Positions 7,308 to 16,500 of a stretch of DNA of 64,000 nt are shown here, in pieces; position 1 is the first letter of the stretch, and each line of letters starts with the position of its first letter. The stretch is from Saccharothrix sp. HUAS TT1 (GTDB lineage Bacteria > Actinomycetota > Actinomycetes > Mycobacteriales > Pseudonocardiaceae), in assembly GCF_040744945.1 (NCBI RefSeq), contig NZ_CP160453.1, positions 6,386,001 to 6,450,000 on the forward strand. The letters are read 5' to 3'. The position numbers and the translations under genes are program-made. The notes beneath the pieces are model-generated. The model was not told where the DNA came from. It ran no database searches and was given only the letters and a program-made list of their open reading frames with translations.

Positions 7308-9071
7308 ATGACGACCTCCTCCGACACCGGGCGGCAGCACCGCCGCCGCCGGGTCCGGCTGACCCCGCTGGACCCGGTCCCGATCGCGTTCGCCGGGGAG
7401 CGCGGCGGCGAGGGGCCGGTGACCCTCGGCCAGCTCAACACCATGCAGTGGCTGAAGCTCACCCCCGACCACTTCAACGCCGTCCTGTGCGTCGAGCTGC
7501 CGGTGCCCGACGGGGTGTCGGTGGCCGACGTGGTCGAGTCGACCGCCGTGCTGGTGGCCAGGCACGAGGGCCTGCGGACCACGTACGTCGGCGGCGAGCA
7601 CCCGCGTCAGGTGGTCGCCGCGACCGGCGAGCTGCCGCTGCACGTGTGCTCGCTCGGCGCGGGCGAGTGGGGGCCGCGGGACCGGCCCGCGGTGGCCGGG
7701 CAGCTCGTCGGGTGGCTGCGGGAGCGGCGCGGCGCGGTCGCGACCGCGCTGCGGATCGCGGTGGCCACCGCCGAGGACGGCGCGGTCGTCGCGTGCGCCG
7801 CCGGGTTCTCGCACCTGGCCGTGGACCTCGGCGCGATCGAGGTGGTCAAGCGCGAGTTCGCCGACCTGCTCGCCCACCCGGCCCGGCGGCAAGCGGGCGC
7901 GCCCCGGCACCAGCCGCTGGACCAGGCCGAGCTGGAGGCGACGCCCGCCGAGCGGCGCCGGGCCGAGTCGGCGCTGCGCCACCTGCGCGACCAGTCGCGG
8001 CGGATCCCCCGCTGCCTGTACGCCCTGCCGGGCGCCCGGCCCTCCGGCGAGTCGCTGGCGGTGGAGCTGTCGTCGGTGGCCGCCGCGATGGCGGTGCGGC
8101 AGGTCGCGGCGCGCACCCGGTCCAGCCGGTCGGGCATCGTGCTGAGCGCCGTGTGCGCGGTGCTCGCCCAGCGCACCGGCTACCGGGACCTGGTGTTCCC
8201 GCTGCTGTCGAGCAACCGCTTCGACCGCCGCCTGGTCGACTACGTCGGCGCCCTGGCGCAGGGCAGCCTGGTCACCGTCGAGGTGGCCGGCCGCAGCTTC
8301 GACGAGCTGGCCAGGCACACCTGGACCGCGGTGCTGGAGGCGAGCAGGCACGGCCGCTACGACGGCGCCGAGCGGGGGGCGATGAGCGAGCGGATCGAGC
8401 ACGAGCGCGGGCTCCGGTTCCTCTACGACCCGCTGTTCAACAGCCTCGTGCCCGAGTCGTGGTCCGGGGTGAACGCGGGTGTCAAGCACCGGCCCGAGCA
8501 GATCGACGCCGCCCGGCGGCAGACCGAGCTGCGCTGGCGGCCGGTGCACCGCAACGGCACGCCGGTGCGGTTCGGCCTGAACCGGGTGGACGACCGGCTG
8601 CTGCTGGACCTGTGGAGCGCGGACACCGGTCTGGTGCCGCGGGCCGAGATGGAGTCGCTGCTGCTGGCCGTGGAGGACCTGCTCGTCGGCGCGGCGCACG
8701 GCGACCTCGACGCGGCGCGGATCCGCGAGCTGGTCGGCCTGCCGCCGATCGCCCGCGGCCCCGACTGGGTGCTGGTCGACCACTGCTGGGTCGACCTCGC
8801 CGAGGTGCGGCGGGTGCTGGACGAAGCCCTCGCGCCGTCGGTCGCCCGCGTCTTCGCCTCGGTCGACGGGCAGCCGCTGGTCGCCTACCTGACGGCCACC
8901 GACGACGTGCGCACGCCCGAGCAGGCCCACGCCCGCTGCATGGCCGTGCTGCCCGACCACCTCAACGCCCTCGCGCCACGCCACTACGTCGTGTGCGCGA
9001 CCGCCCCGGCCGACCCGGCGGACCCGGCCGCCTGGCCACAACCCCTCGCCTCCGGGAGCGGCCGGGCCTGA
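7308..9071 (+). CDS. Condensation-type NRPS protein
   Basis: A 587-residue discrete condensation-superfamily protein, last gene of the rightward operon, 6 bases after the PCP-TE gene. The N-terminus has the typical VTLGQLNTMQ start (residues 38-47). The active-site motif is SHLAVDLG: H169 and D173 are kept, while the first His is Ser and the following Gly is Leu. Such relaxed motifs occur in acyl-, ester- or transfer-type C domains. The extra C-terminal part (about 480-587) has no clear match. Together with the condensation-type protein at the left edge it gives two condensation steps in a system in which every catalytic domain except PCP-TE is on its own polypeptide. Confidence 0.82.
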   Translation: MTTSSDTGRQHRRRRVRLTPLDPVPIAFAGERGGEGPVTLGQLNTMQWLKLTPDHFNAVLCVELPVPDGVSVADVVESTAVLVARHEGLRTTYVGGEHPRQVVAATGELPLHVCSLGAGEWGPRDRPAVAGQLVGWLRERRGAVATALRIAVATAEDGAVVACAAGFSHLAVDLGAIEVVKREFADLLAHPARRQAGAPRHQPLDQAELEATPAERRRAESALRHLRDQSRRIPRCLYALPGARPSGESLAVELSSVAAAMAVRQVAARTRSSRSGIVLSAVCAVLAQRTGYRDLVFPLLSSNRFDRRLVDYVGALAQGSLVTVEVAGRSFDELARHTWTAVLEASRHGRYDGAERGAMSERIEHERGLRFLYDPLFNSLVPESWSGVNAGVKHRPEQIDAARRQTELRWRPVHRNGTPVRFGLNRVDDRLLLDLWSADTGLVPRAEMESLLLAVEDLLVGAAHGDLDAARIRELVGLPPIARGPDWVLVDHCWVDLAEVRRVLDEALAPSVARVFASVDGQPLVAYLTATDDVRTPEQAHARCMAVLPDHLNALAPRHYVVCATAPADPADPAAWPQPLASGSGRA

Positions 9072-9167
9072 GAGTCGTCCCCGACACACCACGGTCGGTT
9101 GTCGGCGGCAGTCGGCCAACCACCGCTTCGAGTGAAGAGATGACACCGCTCCGGGGTGCTGTGCCAC

Positions 9168-9281
9168 TGTCCAAGGGGGACACAGGCCAACGTCCAAGGT
9201 GGACGCTCCGGCACGCCTTCCACGTTCGTGTCACCGGTCAGCCCATCGGGCACTGGCAGCCGCCGGTCGGACCGGTGACAC
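9168..9281. promoter_or_regulatory. Cluster of palindromes upstream of small gene at 9289
   Basis: Three inverted repeats lie in a row here. TGTCC-AAGGG-GGACA is at 9168-9182 and GTCC-AAGGT-GGAC at 9192-9204; these two share the core GTCCAAGG and start 24 bases apart. A perfect 12-base inverted repeat, GTGTCACCGGTC at 9228-9239 and GACCGGTGACAC at 9270-9281, ends 7 bases before the GTG start at 9289. They look like operator sites or a leader hairpin controlling the small gene; the binding protein is unknown. Confidence 0.5.
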
Positions 9282-9288
9282 TTGCGCC

Positions 9289-9519
9289 GTGACGAACGAA
9301 GTGCCCCTCACCTACGACGACGTGACCGACCTGGTCCCCGTCATGCTCCCCGCCGACGTCGCCACCCGGCTCGACATCGAGACCGAGCGCACCGCGCGGG
9401 CGCTCAGCTACCGCGCGCCGGTCTCGGTCATCCGCGCCACGCTGCTCGCCGTCGGCCTCGACCAGGCGCACACCGCCGCGCGCACGCTCAACGCGCGGGC
9501 CGCGGCGCGGGCCCGGTAG
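9289..9519 (+). CDS. Small hypothetical protein, possibly ribbon-helix-helix
   Basis: A 76-residue protein starting at GTG. I do not recognise a named family. The middle and end (APVSVIRATLLAVGLDQAHT) resemble the helix-turn-helix half of a ribbon-helix-helix DNA-binding domain, in which a helix of the type SEVIRAALRLGL follows a short strand. This similarity is by eye only. The palindrome cluster directly upstream would fit an autoregulated small repressor. It is followed, on the other strand, by a short conserved-looking ORF, and it is not coupled to the operon ending at 9071 (217-base gap). Confidence 0.6.
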   Translation: MTNEVPLTYDDVTDLVPVMLPADVATRLDIETERTARALSYRAPVSVIRATLLAVGLDQAHTAARTLNARAAARAR

Positions 9520-9522
9520 GCG

Positions 9523-9942
9523 TCAGGGGTTCAGCTCATGCCCGGGTTCGCCGGGGGTGGTGTTGCGCTGCTTCATCTCCGCCTCGTACACGTGCCGGGC
9601 GCCGTTGAGCAGCCGGTCGCGCAGCGCGCGCTCGTGGTCGCGGAACAGGCTGTAGTAGCCGTCCTCGTACTCCTCGACCAGTTGGAACGTCCACCGCCCC
9701 GCGGTGACGTTGCGCCCGACCAGCTCCGCCTCCAGCCCGTCGGCCAGGTCGCCGTGCCCGGCCTCGCGCAGCAGCCGGGCGGCGCGCTGCGCCTGGATGT
9801 CGGCCGTGCCGGTCAGCTGGTGGAACGAGAACAGGTGCCCGCGGGCCCGTTCGGTGGTCTCCAGCGCCTCGGTCAACGCGCCGACCGCCTCCACGGTCGC
9901 GTCGTCCACCCCGTCGGGTCGCCTGCCGTCCGCCCTGTGCAT
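9523..9942 (-). CDS. Hypothetical protein, 139 residues
   Basis: A charged 139-residue soluble protein with no signal peptide or membrane segment. It is mostly helical in appearance (VEAVGALTEALETTERARGH, then RAARLLREAGHGDLADGLEAEL), with a conserved-looking acidic/aromatic patch, VEEYEDGYYSLFRDHERALR. I cannot name a family. Codon use and the strong third-position GC bias are like the neighbours, so it is probably a real gene. It is convergent with the small gene at 9289-9519 (3-base gap). Confidence 0.72.
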   Translation of the reverse strand: MHRADGRRPDGVDDATVEAVGALTEALETTERARGHLFSFHQLTGTADIQAQRAARLLREAGHGDLADGLEAELVGRNVTAGRWTFQLVEEYEDGYYSLFRDHERALRDRLLNGARHVYEAEMKQRNTTPGEPGHELNP

Positions 9943-9998
9943 GGCGGGGTGTTACCCCGACCCGGACCCGGTTATTCCCGGTCGACCCGTTGGTGTCG

Positions 9999-11225
9999 TC
10001 ACCGCCGCGCCAGGCGTTCGAGCACGGCGACCGCCGCACCGGGGCCGTCCTCCGCGGCCACCCGCGCGCCCAGGGCGCGGGCCACCGGCGTCAGGGGCAG
10101 CGCGGTGCGGAGGGCTTCGGTCAGCGCGTCCGCCGTCACGCGCTCCCGGGCCGGGGTGACGGCGCCGACGCCCAGCTCGGTGACGCGGCGGCCCCAGAAG
10201 AACTGGTCGGCGAAGAACGGGACCACCACCGACGGGATGCCCGCCAGCACCGCGGCCGACGTGGTGCCCGCGCCGCCGTGGTGGACGGCCGCGGCGCAGC
10301 GGGGGAACAGCGCGCGGTGCGGCACGTCGTCCACCACCAGCACGTCGTCGGTCGTGTCGGCCGGGCCGAGGCCGCTCCAGCCGGACAGCAGGACGGCGCG
10401 CCTGCCGACCCGGCGGGCGGCGGTCAGCAGGAGGTCGGCGGCGGCGGTCGGGTCGCGGTCGGCCATGCTGCCGAAGCCCAGGTACACCGGCGGTTCGCCG
10501 GCGGCCAGGAAGTCGGCGAGGTCGGCGGGCAGGGCGCGGTCGGCGTCGGTGAACCAGTAGCCGGTGACGTGGTCGGACGGCGCCCAGTCCGGCGGCGGCG
10601 GCACGACGGCCGGGCTGAAGCCGTACAGGCGCGGCGGTCTGCGGGCCGGTGGCGGGGTGCGGCGCGGCACCGGCGGCAGGCCCAGGTCGGCCCGCTGCCC
10701 GTCCAGCAGGGGGCGGAACGCCCGCCACAGCAGGGCTTCGGCGAACTTCCACGTGGCCAGGTTGAGCGCGGCGGGCACCCGGCCGGGCAGCGCCGTCATC
10801 GGGAACGCCCTGGTCGGCGTGTTCGGCGACAGGTGCGCGGCCACCGCGGGCACGCCCAGGTGCTCGGCGACCGTCGGCCCGAACGCCACCAGCGTCGAGT
10901 GCACGACCACGTCCGCGTCCCGGCACCCGTCGATCGCCGCCGCCAGCGAGGCGCGCAGCGCGGGCCCGACCACCTCGCGCAACCGCCGGACCAGGGTGAC
11001 CGGGTTCCGGGCGGCCAGCAGCGCCTGGCCCTCCGGACCGGCCAGGGTGGCCCTGGGGTCGCCGGGCAGTTCGGCGAAGTCCAGGTCGTGCGCGCGCACG
11101 ACGGGTTCGAACTCCTGGTGCGTCACCAGCCGGACCCCGTGCCCGGCCGCCCGCAGGCGCCCGCCCAGCGCGAGGAACGGCTCGACGTCGCCCCTCGACC
11201 CCGCGGTCAGCACCGACACCCGCAT
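9999..11225 (-). CDS. UGT/GT1-family glycosyltransferase
   Basis: A 408-residue GT-B fold glycosyltransferase of the sterol/macrolide UGT type. It should move a sugar from a nucleotide-sugar donor to a lipid, polyketide or other natural-product acceptor. The N-terminus (MRVSVLTAGSRGDVEPFLALG) carries the glycine/arginine loop typical of this family. The C-terminal donor-binding region has YLGFGSM near residue 250 and the diagnostic HHGGAGTTSAAVLAGIPSVV with PFFADQFFWG just after it. The ATG at 11225 is preceded by GGGAGAGGGGA, a good ribosome site. It stands alone, so its acceptor is unknown; a product of one of the biosynthetic loci or a membrane lipid are both possible. Confidence 0.9.
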   Translation of the reverse strand: MRVSVLTAGSRGDVEPFLALGGRLRAAGHGVRLVTHQEFEPVVRAHDLDFAELPGDPRATLAGPEGQALLAARNPVTLVRRLREVVGPALRASLAAAIDGCRDADVVVHSTLVAFGPTVAEHLGVPAVAAHLSPNTPTRAFPMTALPGRVPAALNLATWKFAEALLWRAFRPLLDGQRADLGLPPVPRRTPPPARRPPRLYGFSPAVVPPPPDWAPSDHVTGYWFTDADRALPADLADFLAAGEPPVYLGFGSMADRDPTAAADLLLTAARRVGRRAVLLSGWSGLGPADTTDDVLVVDDVPHRALFPRCAAAVHHGGAGTTSAAVLAGIPSVVVPFFADQFFWGRRVTELGVGAVTPARERVTADALTEALRTALPLTPVARALGARVAAEDGPGAAVAVLERLARR

Positions 11226-11403
11226 CGGCGGTCCCCTCTCCCCCGGCAAGATCAGGCGGACAGGGTAACCGGGGGTCTTCGGTCCTCCCCGGTTCGGGAC
11301 TTCGGTCGGTGAGCGCGCGTGGTGGCGATCGGCTGGGTCCGGGCGACCCGGACGCGGTCCTGGCGGTGCTGCGGCGGGCGGGCGCGGAGGTGGCCGGGGT
11401 GGA

Positions 11404-11437
11404 CCTCGACCCCGGCCCTGGTGGACCGGGGTCGAGG
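11404..11437. terminator. Perfect 12-base hairpin after secreted protease
   Basis: CCTCGACCCCGG at 11404-11415 pairs perfectly with CCGGGGTCGAGG at 11426-11437 around a 10-base loop. It lies about 50 bases downstream of the leftward protease gene and before the glycosyltransferase gene, so it probably ends protease transcription. There is no U-tract, as is usual in these genomes. The rest of the 259-base gap (11226-11484) holds no gene I can support. Confidence 0.6.
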
Positions 11438-11484
11438 CGGGCGGTCACCGAGCGGGGTGGCGTGCCGACCTGGCCGGCGCTGGA

Positions 11485-12573
11485 TCAGAGCGGGATGTAG
11501 ACGCCGAAGTCGCGGTTCGCGGTGCGGAAGTCCTGGAAGCCGATGCGCGCGCCCGCGGTCCTGGTGACGGTGCCCTTGGCGATCACGCCGCCGGCCGACG
11601 ACGGGCCGTAGACGGGGCCGCCGCTGTCACCGGGTCGCGCGGCGGGCTGGCCGTTCATCTGCTCGCCCTCCACCAGGTCCTCGCGGTCGGCGTAGAAGAA
11701 GAGGACCTTGATGTTGCACACCGGCCCGCCGGTCGTGCGCGCGCTGGTGACGCCGGACTGGCACAGGTACTCGCCGGTGTAGACGTCGCCCCAGCCGCGG
11801 ACGACCTCGGTGCTGTTGCTGTCGCCACCGCCGACGTACTGCTGGTTCACCACGTTGCCGGTGGGGATCAGCATGATGTCGTGGTCGCCGTGCTTGGCGC
11901 CCGCCGTGCCGATGTGCTCGCCGGTCGGGTCGGTGACCCGGACGCCCGGGTTGCCGCAGTGGCCGGCGGTGAGCAGGAACCGGGCGTTGTCGCCGTTGCG
12001 CACGGAGAAGCCGGACGTGCAGGCGGCGTTGCCCAGCACGATGGTGGCCCCGCCCTTCCACGGCGGCGCGTCGTTCTGCCGGGACACCGGTGCCAGCGGC
12101 TCCTCCACCACGGTCCGCACCGGCACGTCCACGCGCACGGCGCTGGTGGCGAACTCGGAGGTGGCCCCGAGCACCAGCCCGCTGCCGTCGGCGGGCACCT
12201 TGATCGCGTGCACGCCCGGTCCCCGCTGCTCCTGCACGACCTTGGCGGCTTCGCGGAGCTCGGAGTTGGAGTGGCGGGCGGACTCGAAGGTCACCGGGGC
12301 CTCGGCCCGGTCGGCGGCGGCGCGGACGGCGGCGGGCACGTGGCCCTTCCACCACAGCGCGACGTGGTCGTCCTCCAGGACCAGGCCGGCGAACCCGGCG
12401 TGCCCGCCGCGGCGCACCTCGGCCTGGATGGTGTCGGCGGTGCGGACGAGGGGCTGCTGGGCGAGCATGCGGTCCCAGTCGGTGACGGGGCCCGCGGCGG
12501 CGGGGGTGGTGGCCAGGGCGGCCGACACCACGGCCGCGGCGGTCACGGCGATGACGTTGCGTGCTGTCCTCAC
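11485..12573 (-). CDS. Secreted S1-family serine protease
   Basis: A 362-residue exported trypsin-like protease. Residues 1-27 form a Sec signal peptide ending ATTPAAA. A propeptide-like region follows (about 28-165), then the protease domain with H205 in LLTAGHCG, D232 in GDHDIML and S317 in PGDSGGP, a complete triad. The S1 pocket is framed by ARPGDSGGPVYGPSSAGG, as in streptogrisin-type enzymes. The start is GTG. The gene lies just downstream of an I36-type peptidase inhibitor on the same strand with its own promoter gap, so the two secreted proteins may be functionally linked (inference). Confidence 0.92.
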   Translation of the reverse strand: MRTARNVIAVTAAAVVSAALATTPAAAGPVTDWDRMLAQQPLVRTADTIQAEVRRGGHAGFAGLVLEDDHVALWWKGHVPAAVRAAADRAEAPVTFESARHSNSELREAAKVVQEQRGPGVHAIKVPADGSGLVLGATSEFATSAVRVDVPVRTVVEEPLAPVSRQNDAPPWKGGATIVLGNAACTSGFSVRNGDNARFLLTAGHCGNPGVRVTDPTGEHIGTAGAKHGDHDIMLIPTGNVVNQQYVGGGDSNSTEVVRGWGDVYTGEYLCQSGVTSARTTGGPVCNIKVLFFYADREDLVEGEQMNGQPAARPGDSGGPVYGPSSAGGVIAKGTVTRTAGARIGFQDFRTANRDFGVYIPL

Positions 12574-12698
12574 GAGCGGAACTCCTCTGCGTGACAGGGT
12601 GGACAGCGGCGGCGTGCTCCCAGGTTATGGTCTGGACCAAACACCTGTCACTGACACAACCGGACAGAAGCGCACGGAGTCGAACAGGCACAGGCGAA

Positions 12699-12730
12699 AC
12701 CGGGCGCCACCCCGTCGGGTGACGCCCGGT
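12699..12730. terminator. Hairpin downstream of peptidase-inhibitor gene
   Basis: A 14-base stem with one mismatch: ACCGGGCGCCACCC at 12699-12712, loop CGTC, then GGGTGACGCCCGGT at 12717-12730. It lies 18 bases beyond the stop of the inhibitor gene and is the likely terminator for it. It also insulates the following protease promoter. Confidence 0.65.
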
Positions 12731-12748
12731 CGTGACAACCTCGGCGAC

Positions 12749-13372
12749 CTACTGCTTGCGGCAGTCCCACCGCGTCATCTTGTCGTTGTTGCCGTCCCCG
12801 ACGTACCTGGACGTGCTGTTCTCCGGCTCGTCCCACAGCCTGGTCTGACCGTTGTACGCGATGATGGTCTTGTCGGTGTCGGTGTTGACCCAACTCGACG
12901 TCTTGCCGGAGAAGCCCCAGTCGGAGGCCGCGTCGGCGCACGTGTCGGCGAACTGCCACCGGTCGCCCTTGAAGTCCCGGTTCTGGTAGAAGCAGTAGTT
13001 GTCCTTCTTCGTCGCCCCGGAGGGACAGCCGTGCACGTCCCGGACCTCGCGCGGATCGACCAGGTCCCCCAGCCCCATCGAACGGGCTTCGAGGTGGCGG
13101 GGGTTGGGACCGAGGCCCCTGGGCGCCGCGGTCTCACCGGGCGAGGGCATGACCACGACGACCCGACCGGCGTGCCAGGCCACCGCGTTGTCGCTGACCT
13201 GGACACCACCGGGGTGCGCGGCGAGCAGTTGCGCCACCTCGGACGCGAGCGGACCGGACGGCCCGACCGGCGCCGCGCCGGCCACCGCCGGGACCGCCGT
13301 CAGCAGGACCGCCACCGGGAAGGCCACGCCGAACCTCGCGCTGGTCCGCCGGGCACTGGACATGATCTTCAT
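12749..13372 (-). CDS. Secreted peptidase inhibitor family I36-like protein
   Basis: A 207-residue exported protein. Residues 1-33 are a signal peptide (RRTSARFGVAFPVAVLLTAV, then AGAA). The C-terminal part from about residue 116 has the small beta/gamma-crystallin-like I36 pattern seen in Streptomyces metalloproteinase inhibitors: CPSGATKKDNYCFYQ, then FKGDRWQFADTCADAASDWG and an SSWVN strand, with four cysteines here (C116, C127, C145, C204). It probably binds and inhibits an extracellular protease, or acts as a structural cell-surface protein. The ATG at 13372 follows a GGAGGGG ribosome site. The neighbouring S1 protease on the same strand is a possible target. Confidence 0.82.
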   Translation of the reverse strand: MKIMSSARRTSARFGVAFPVAVLLTAVPAVAGAAPVGPSGPLASEVAQLLAAHPGGVQVSDNAVAWHAGRVVVVMPSPGETAAPRGLGPNPRHLEARSMGLGDLVDPREVRDVHGCPSGATKKDNYCFYQNRDFKGDRWQFADTCADAASDWGFSGKTSSWVNTDTDKTIIAYNGQTRLWDEPENSTSRYVGDGNNDKMTRWDCRKQ

Positions 13373-13529
13373 CGACCCCTCCTGGGACACCACCGGCCGC
13401 GCCGCGCGCCGCCTGCCCCCGAGAGTCCCGAACCGGACCGCCGATCGGCACCGGGGTACCCCGGCCTCCACCCGCATTCCACCCGATCGAGGAACCGACG
13501 CCGACTCGACGTCACCGGGTCGACCGGGT

Positions 13530-13558
13530 CCCCGAGCCCGCGCTGATCGGGCTCGGGG
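13530..13558. terminator. Perfect 11-base hairpin after multidomain dehydrogenase gene
   Basis: CCCCGAGCCCG at 13530-13540 and CGGGCTCGGGG at 13548-13558 form a perfect stem with a 7-base loop, 8 bases beyond the stop of the leftward gene that ends at 13567. It is a likely intrinsic terminator lacking a U-tract. Confidence 0.65.
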
Positions 13559-13566
13559 CCCCTCGC

Positions 13567-16500
13567 TCACGACAGGGTGAAGTGGTCGACGTCGAACAGC
13601 CCGCCCGAGCCGGAGCCGGTGAACACCAGGACCACCGGACCGCCCGCGCTGCCGGTCAACGCCGTCGACACGTCCACGAACCGGTCGAACCCGCCGGTGC
13701 CGGCGACCGCCACCGACCCGAGCAGCGCCCCTGCAGCCGACCCGGCCCGCACCTCGATCCGGCCGCCCGCGTTGCCCGACGACACCCGCGCGGTGAACTG
13801 GCGCTTGCCCGTGAGGTCGGTCTGCCCGTAACCCGCCCAGTCGCCGCCGTCGATGTAACCGACGGTCTGCCCGCCACTGGCCGTCCCGTGCGACGCCACC
13901 TGCACGCCGGACGACGACGTGTACGCCTCGCCCTCGACCCGCGGCGACGGCTGCTGCTGTGGTCGGCAGTCGGCCTGCACCAGGCCCGCCGCGTACCGGA
14001 TCCCCCCGAGCAGGTGGGTCCGGAACGCCGGGTCGGCGTACGACTCGACCGTGTGGCCGAGCCCGGTGTAGAACGAGCGGCCCGACGCCTGGGTCCGGCA
14101 CCACGAGATGGGGTGGTCGCCGGCCATCGTGCCACCGCTGTAGCCGGCCTCGTCCAGGTTGGCCAGCACCCGGGACGTGGCGCGGGGGTTGGTGCGGAAG
14201 TTGTACCACTCGTCCGTGCGGTTCCACGCGGCCGGCAGGTGCGCGGTCGCCGGGTGCGACCGGTCCTCCGGCCGCACGGTGGCTTGCTGGATGTCCGGGT
14301 GCGAGTGGAAGTAAGCGCCGACCAACCGGCCGTAGTAGGGCCAGTCGTGCTCGGTGTCGGCCGCCGCGTGCACGCCGGCGTAGCCACCGCCGCCGTCCAC
14401 GTAGGACTGGAACGCGGCCTGCTGCGCGTCGTTCAGCACGTCGCCGGTCGTGTTGAGGAACACCACCGCCGCGTACCGCGCCAGGTTCGCCGCCGTGAAC
14501 GCCGAGGCGTCCTCGGTGGCCGTGACCGCGAACCCGTTGGCGGCGCCCAGCTCCCGGATCGCCTGGGTGCCGGCAGGGATGGCGTCGTGCCGGAAGCCCG
14601 CCGTCCTGCTGAACACCAGCACCTCCGGGCCCGGCGGCGGGGTCGTGCCGGTGGTGAAGGTGAACGCGTCCAGGTCGAGCAGGTTGCCCTGGCCCGTGAC
14701 GCCCTTGAACACGAACACCAGCGAGGTCGTGCCGGTCGGCGCGGAGGTCAGGTTCGCCGACACGTCGACGAACGCGTCCCAGCTGCCGGTGTTGGGCACG
14801 GTGAGCGTGCCGAGCAGCGTGCCGGTCGCCGATCCCGCGCGCACCTCGATCGTGCCGCCGGGGCCGCCGGAGGACACGCGGGCCGTCACCGACCGGGCGT
14901 TGTCCAGGAGGTAGGGCTGGAACGAGATCCAGTCGCCGTCGTCGGTGAACCCGACCGTACGACCGCCCTCCGCGCCGCCGTGGTTGGCGGGCTCGACGCC
15001 CTGCTGCGCGCCGTGGTGCTCGGCCTGGCGGTGGCGCGGCTGCAGCGTGCTCACCGCGTGCGACGTCAGGCCCGCGTTGTCGGTGTACTCCGCGTCGAAG
15101 ACGCCGTAGATGTTCGCCGCGGCGTCGTGCTCGCCGTCCACCGGCACGGTGATCTGCCCGCTGCACCCGGTGGCCTGGGTGATCTGGTGCCGGTGGCTGT
15201 CGTGGCCGAGCAGGTAGGTCACCTTGACCCGGGCGCAGTCGACCGGCCCGTCCTCGGGGTCGGTCACGCTCACCCGGAACGGCACGGTGTCGCCGAACGC
15301 GAACAGCCGGCCGTCACCGGGCGCCTGCAGCGTGATCGTCGGCGCCGTGTTGCCCGCCGTGACCAGGACGCTCGCCGTGCCGGTGAGCCCCTGCGGGTCG
15401 GTGACGGTCAGCGTCGGCGAGTAGTTGCCCGCCCTGCTGTAGGTGTGGGTGGGGTTGGCCTCGGTGGACGTGGCGCCGTCGCCGAACGCCCAGCGGTAGG
15501 ACAGCGCGCCGCCCTCGGGATCGGAGCTGCCCGCCGAGGAGAACTTCACGGTCAGCGGCACGGGTCCGGACGTGCGGTCGGCCGCTGCCTTCGCGGTCGG
15601 GTTGCGTGGCGCGTTGCCCTTGTAGTCGATCCGGTAGATGGCCTGGTTGCCGCCGCCGGTGCCGTAGTCCAGCACGTACAGCGAGCCGTCCGGGCCGAAC
15701 TGCAGGTCCATCACCTGCGTGCCGTCCCACGGGAAGTCCTCGATGACGCCCGGCGAGCCGTTCGCGTCCACACCGATCGCCTTGATCCACTGCCGGCCGT
15801 ACTCGCCCGCGAAGAAGCGGCCGTCCAGGGACTGCGGGAACTTCGTCGGCGAGTTCAGGCCCGGGTCGTAGCGGTAGACCGGGCCGCCCATCGGCGACTC
15901 GGAGCCGCCGCCGAACTCCGGCGGCGAGCCCGCGTCGCCGGCGTACCTGATCCACGCCGGTTGGGCCGGTGGCAGCGTCGCCAGGCCGGTGTTGCGCGGC
16001 GAGGAGTTGGTCACGCCGGAGCCGCACTGGTAGCGGGCGCCGGACGGGCCGCTGGGGAACGCGTAGCGGACGTAGGTCTCGTCCGCGGTGTTCGTGCCGG
16101 TGCAGTAGGGCCAGCCGAAGTTGCCCGGCGCGGTGATCCGGTTGAACTCCACCTGCCCGCTCGGACCCCTGGACGGGTTCGTCACGCCCGCGTCCGGTCC
16201 GTAGTCGCCCAGGTAGACGTGCCCGGTGGCCTTGTCCACGCTCATCCGGAACGGGTTGCGCAGGCCCATGGCGTAGATCTCGGGCCGGGTGCGCGCGGTG
16301 CCGGGCGCGAACAGGTTGCCCGCCGGGATCGTGTAACCCCCGTCGGGTTGCGGCTTGATCCGCAGCACCTTGCCGCGCAGGTCGTTCGTGTTGCCCGAGG
16401 AGCGCTGCGCGTCGAACTGCGGGTTGCGGTTGGCGCGCTCGTCGGTCGGGGTGTACCCGTCGGACACGAACGGGTTCGTGTCGTCGCCCGTGGTCAGGTA

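Noticed and set aside
11309..11500. 63-codon ORF between the glycosyltransferase and protease genes
   Set aside because: It contains the 12-base terminator stem, has no good ribosome site and no recognised family. It might be a relic of a lost gene but I cannot support that.
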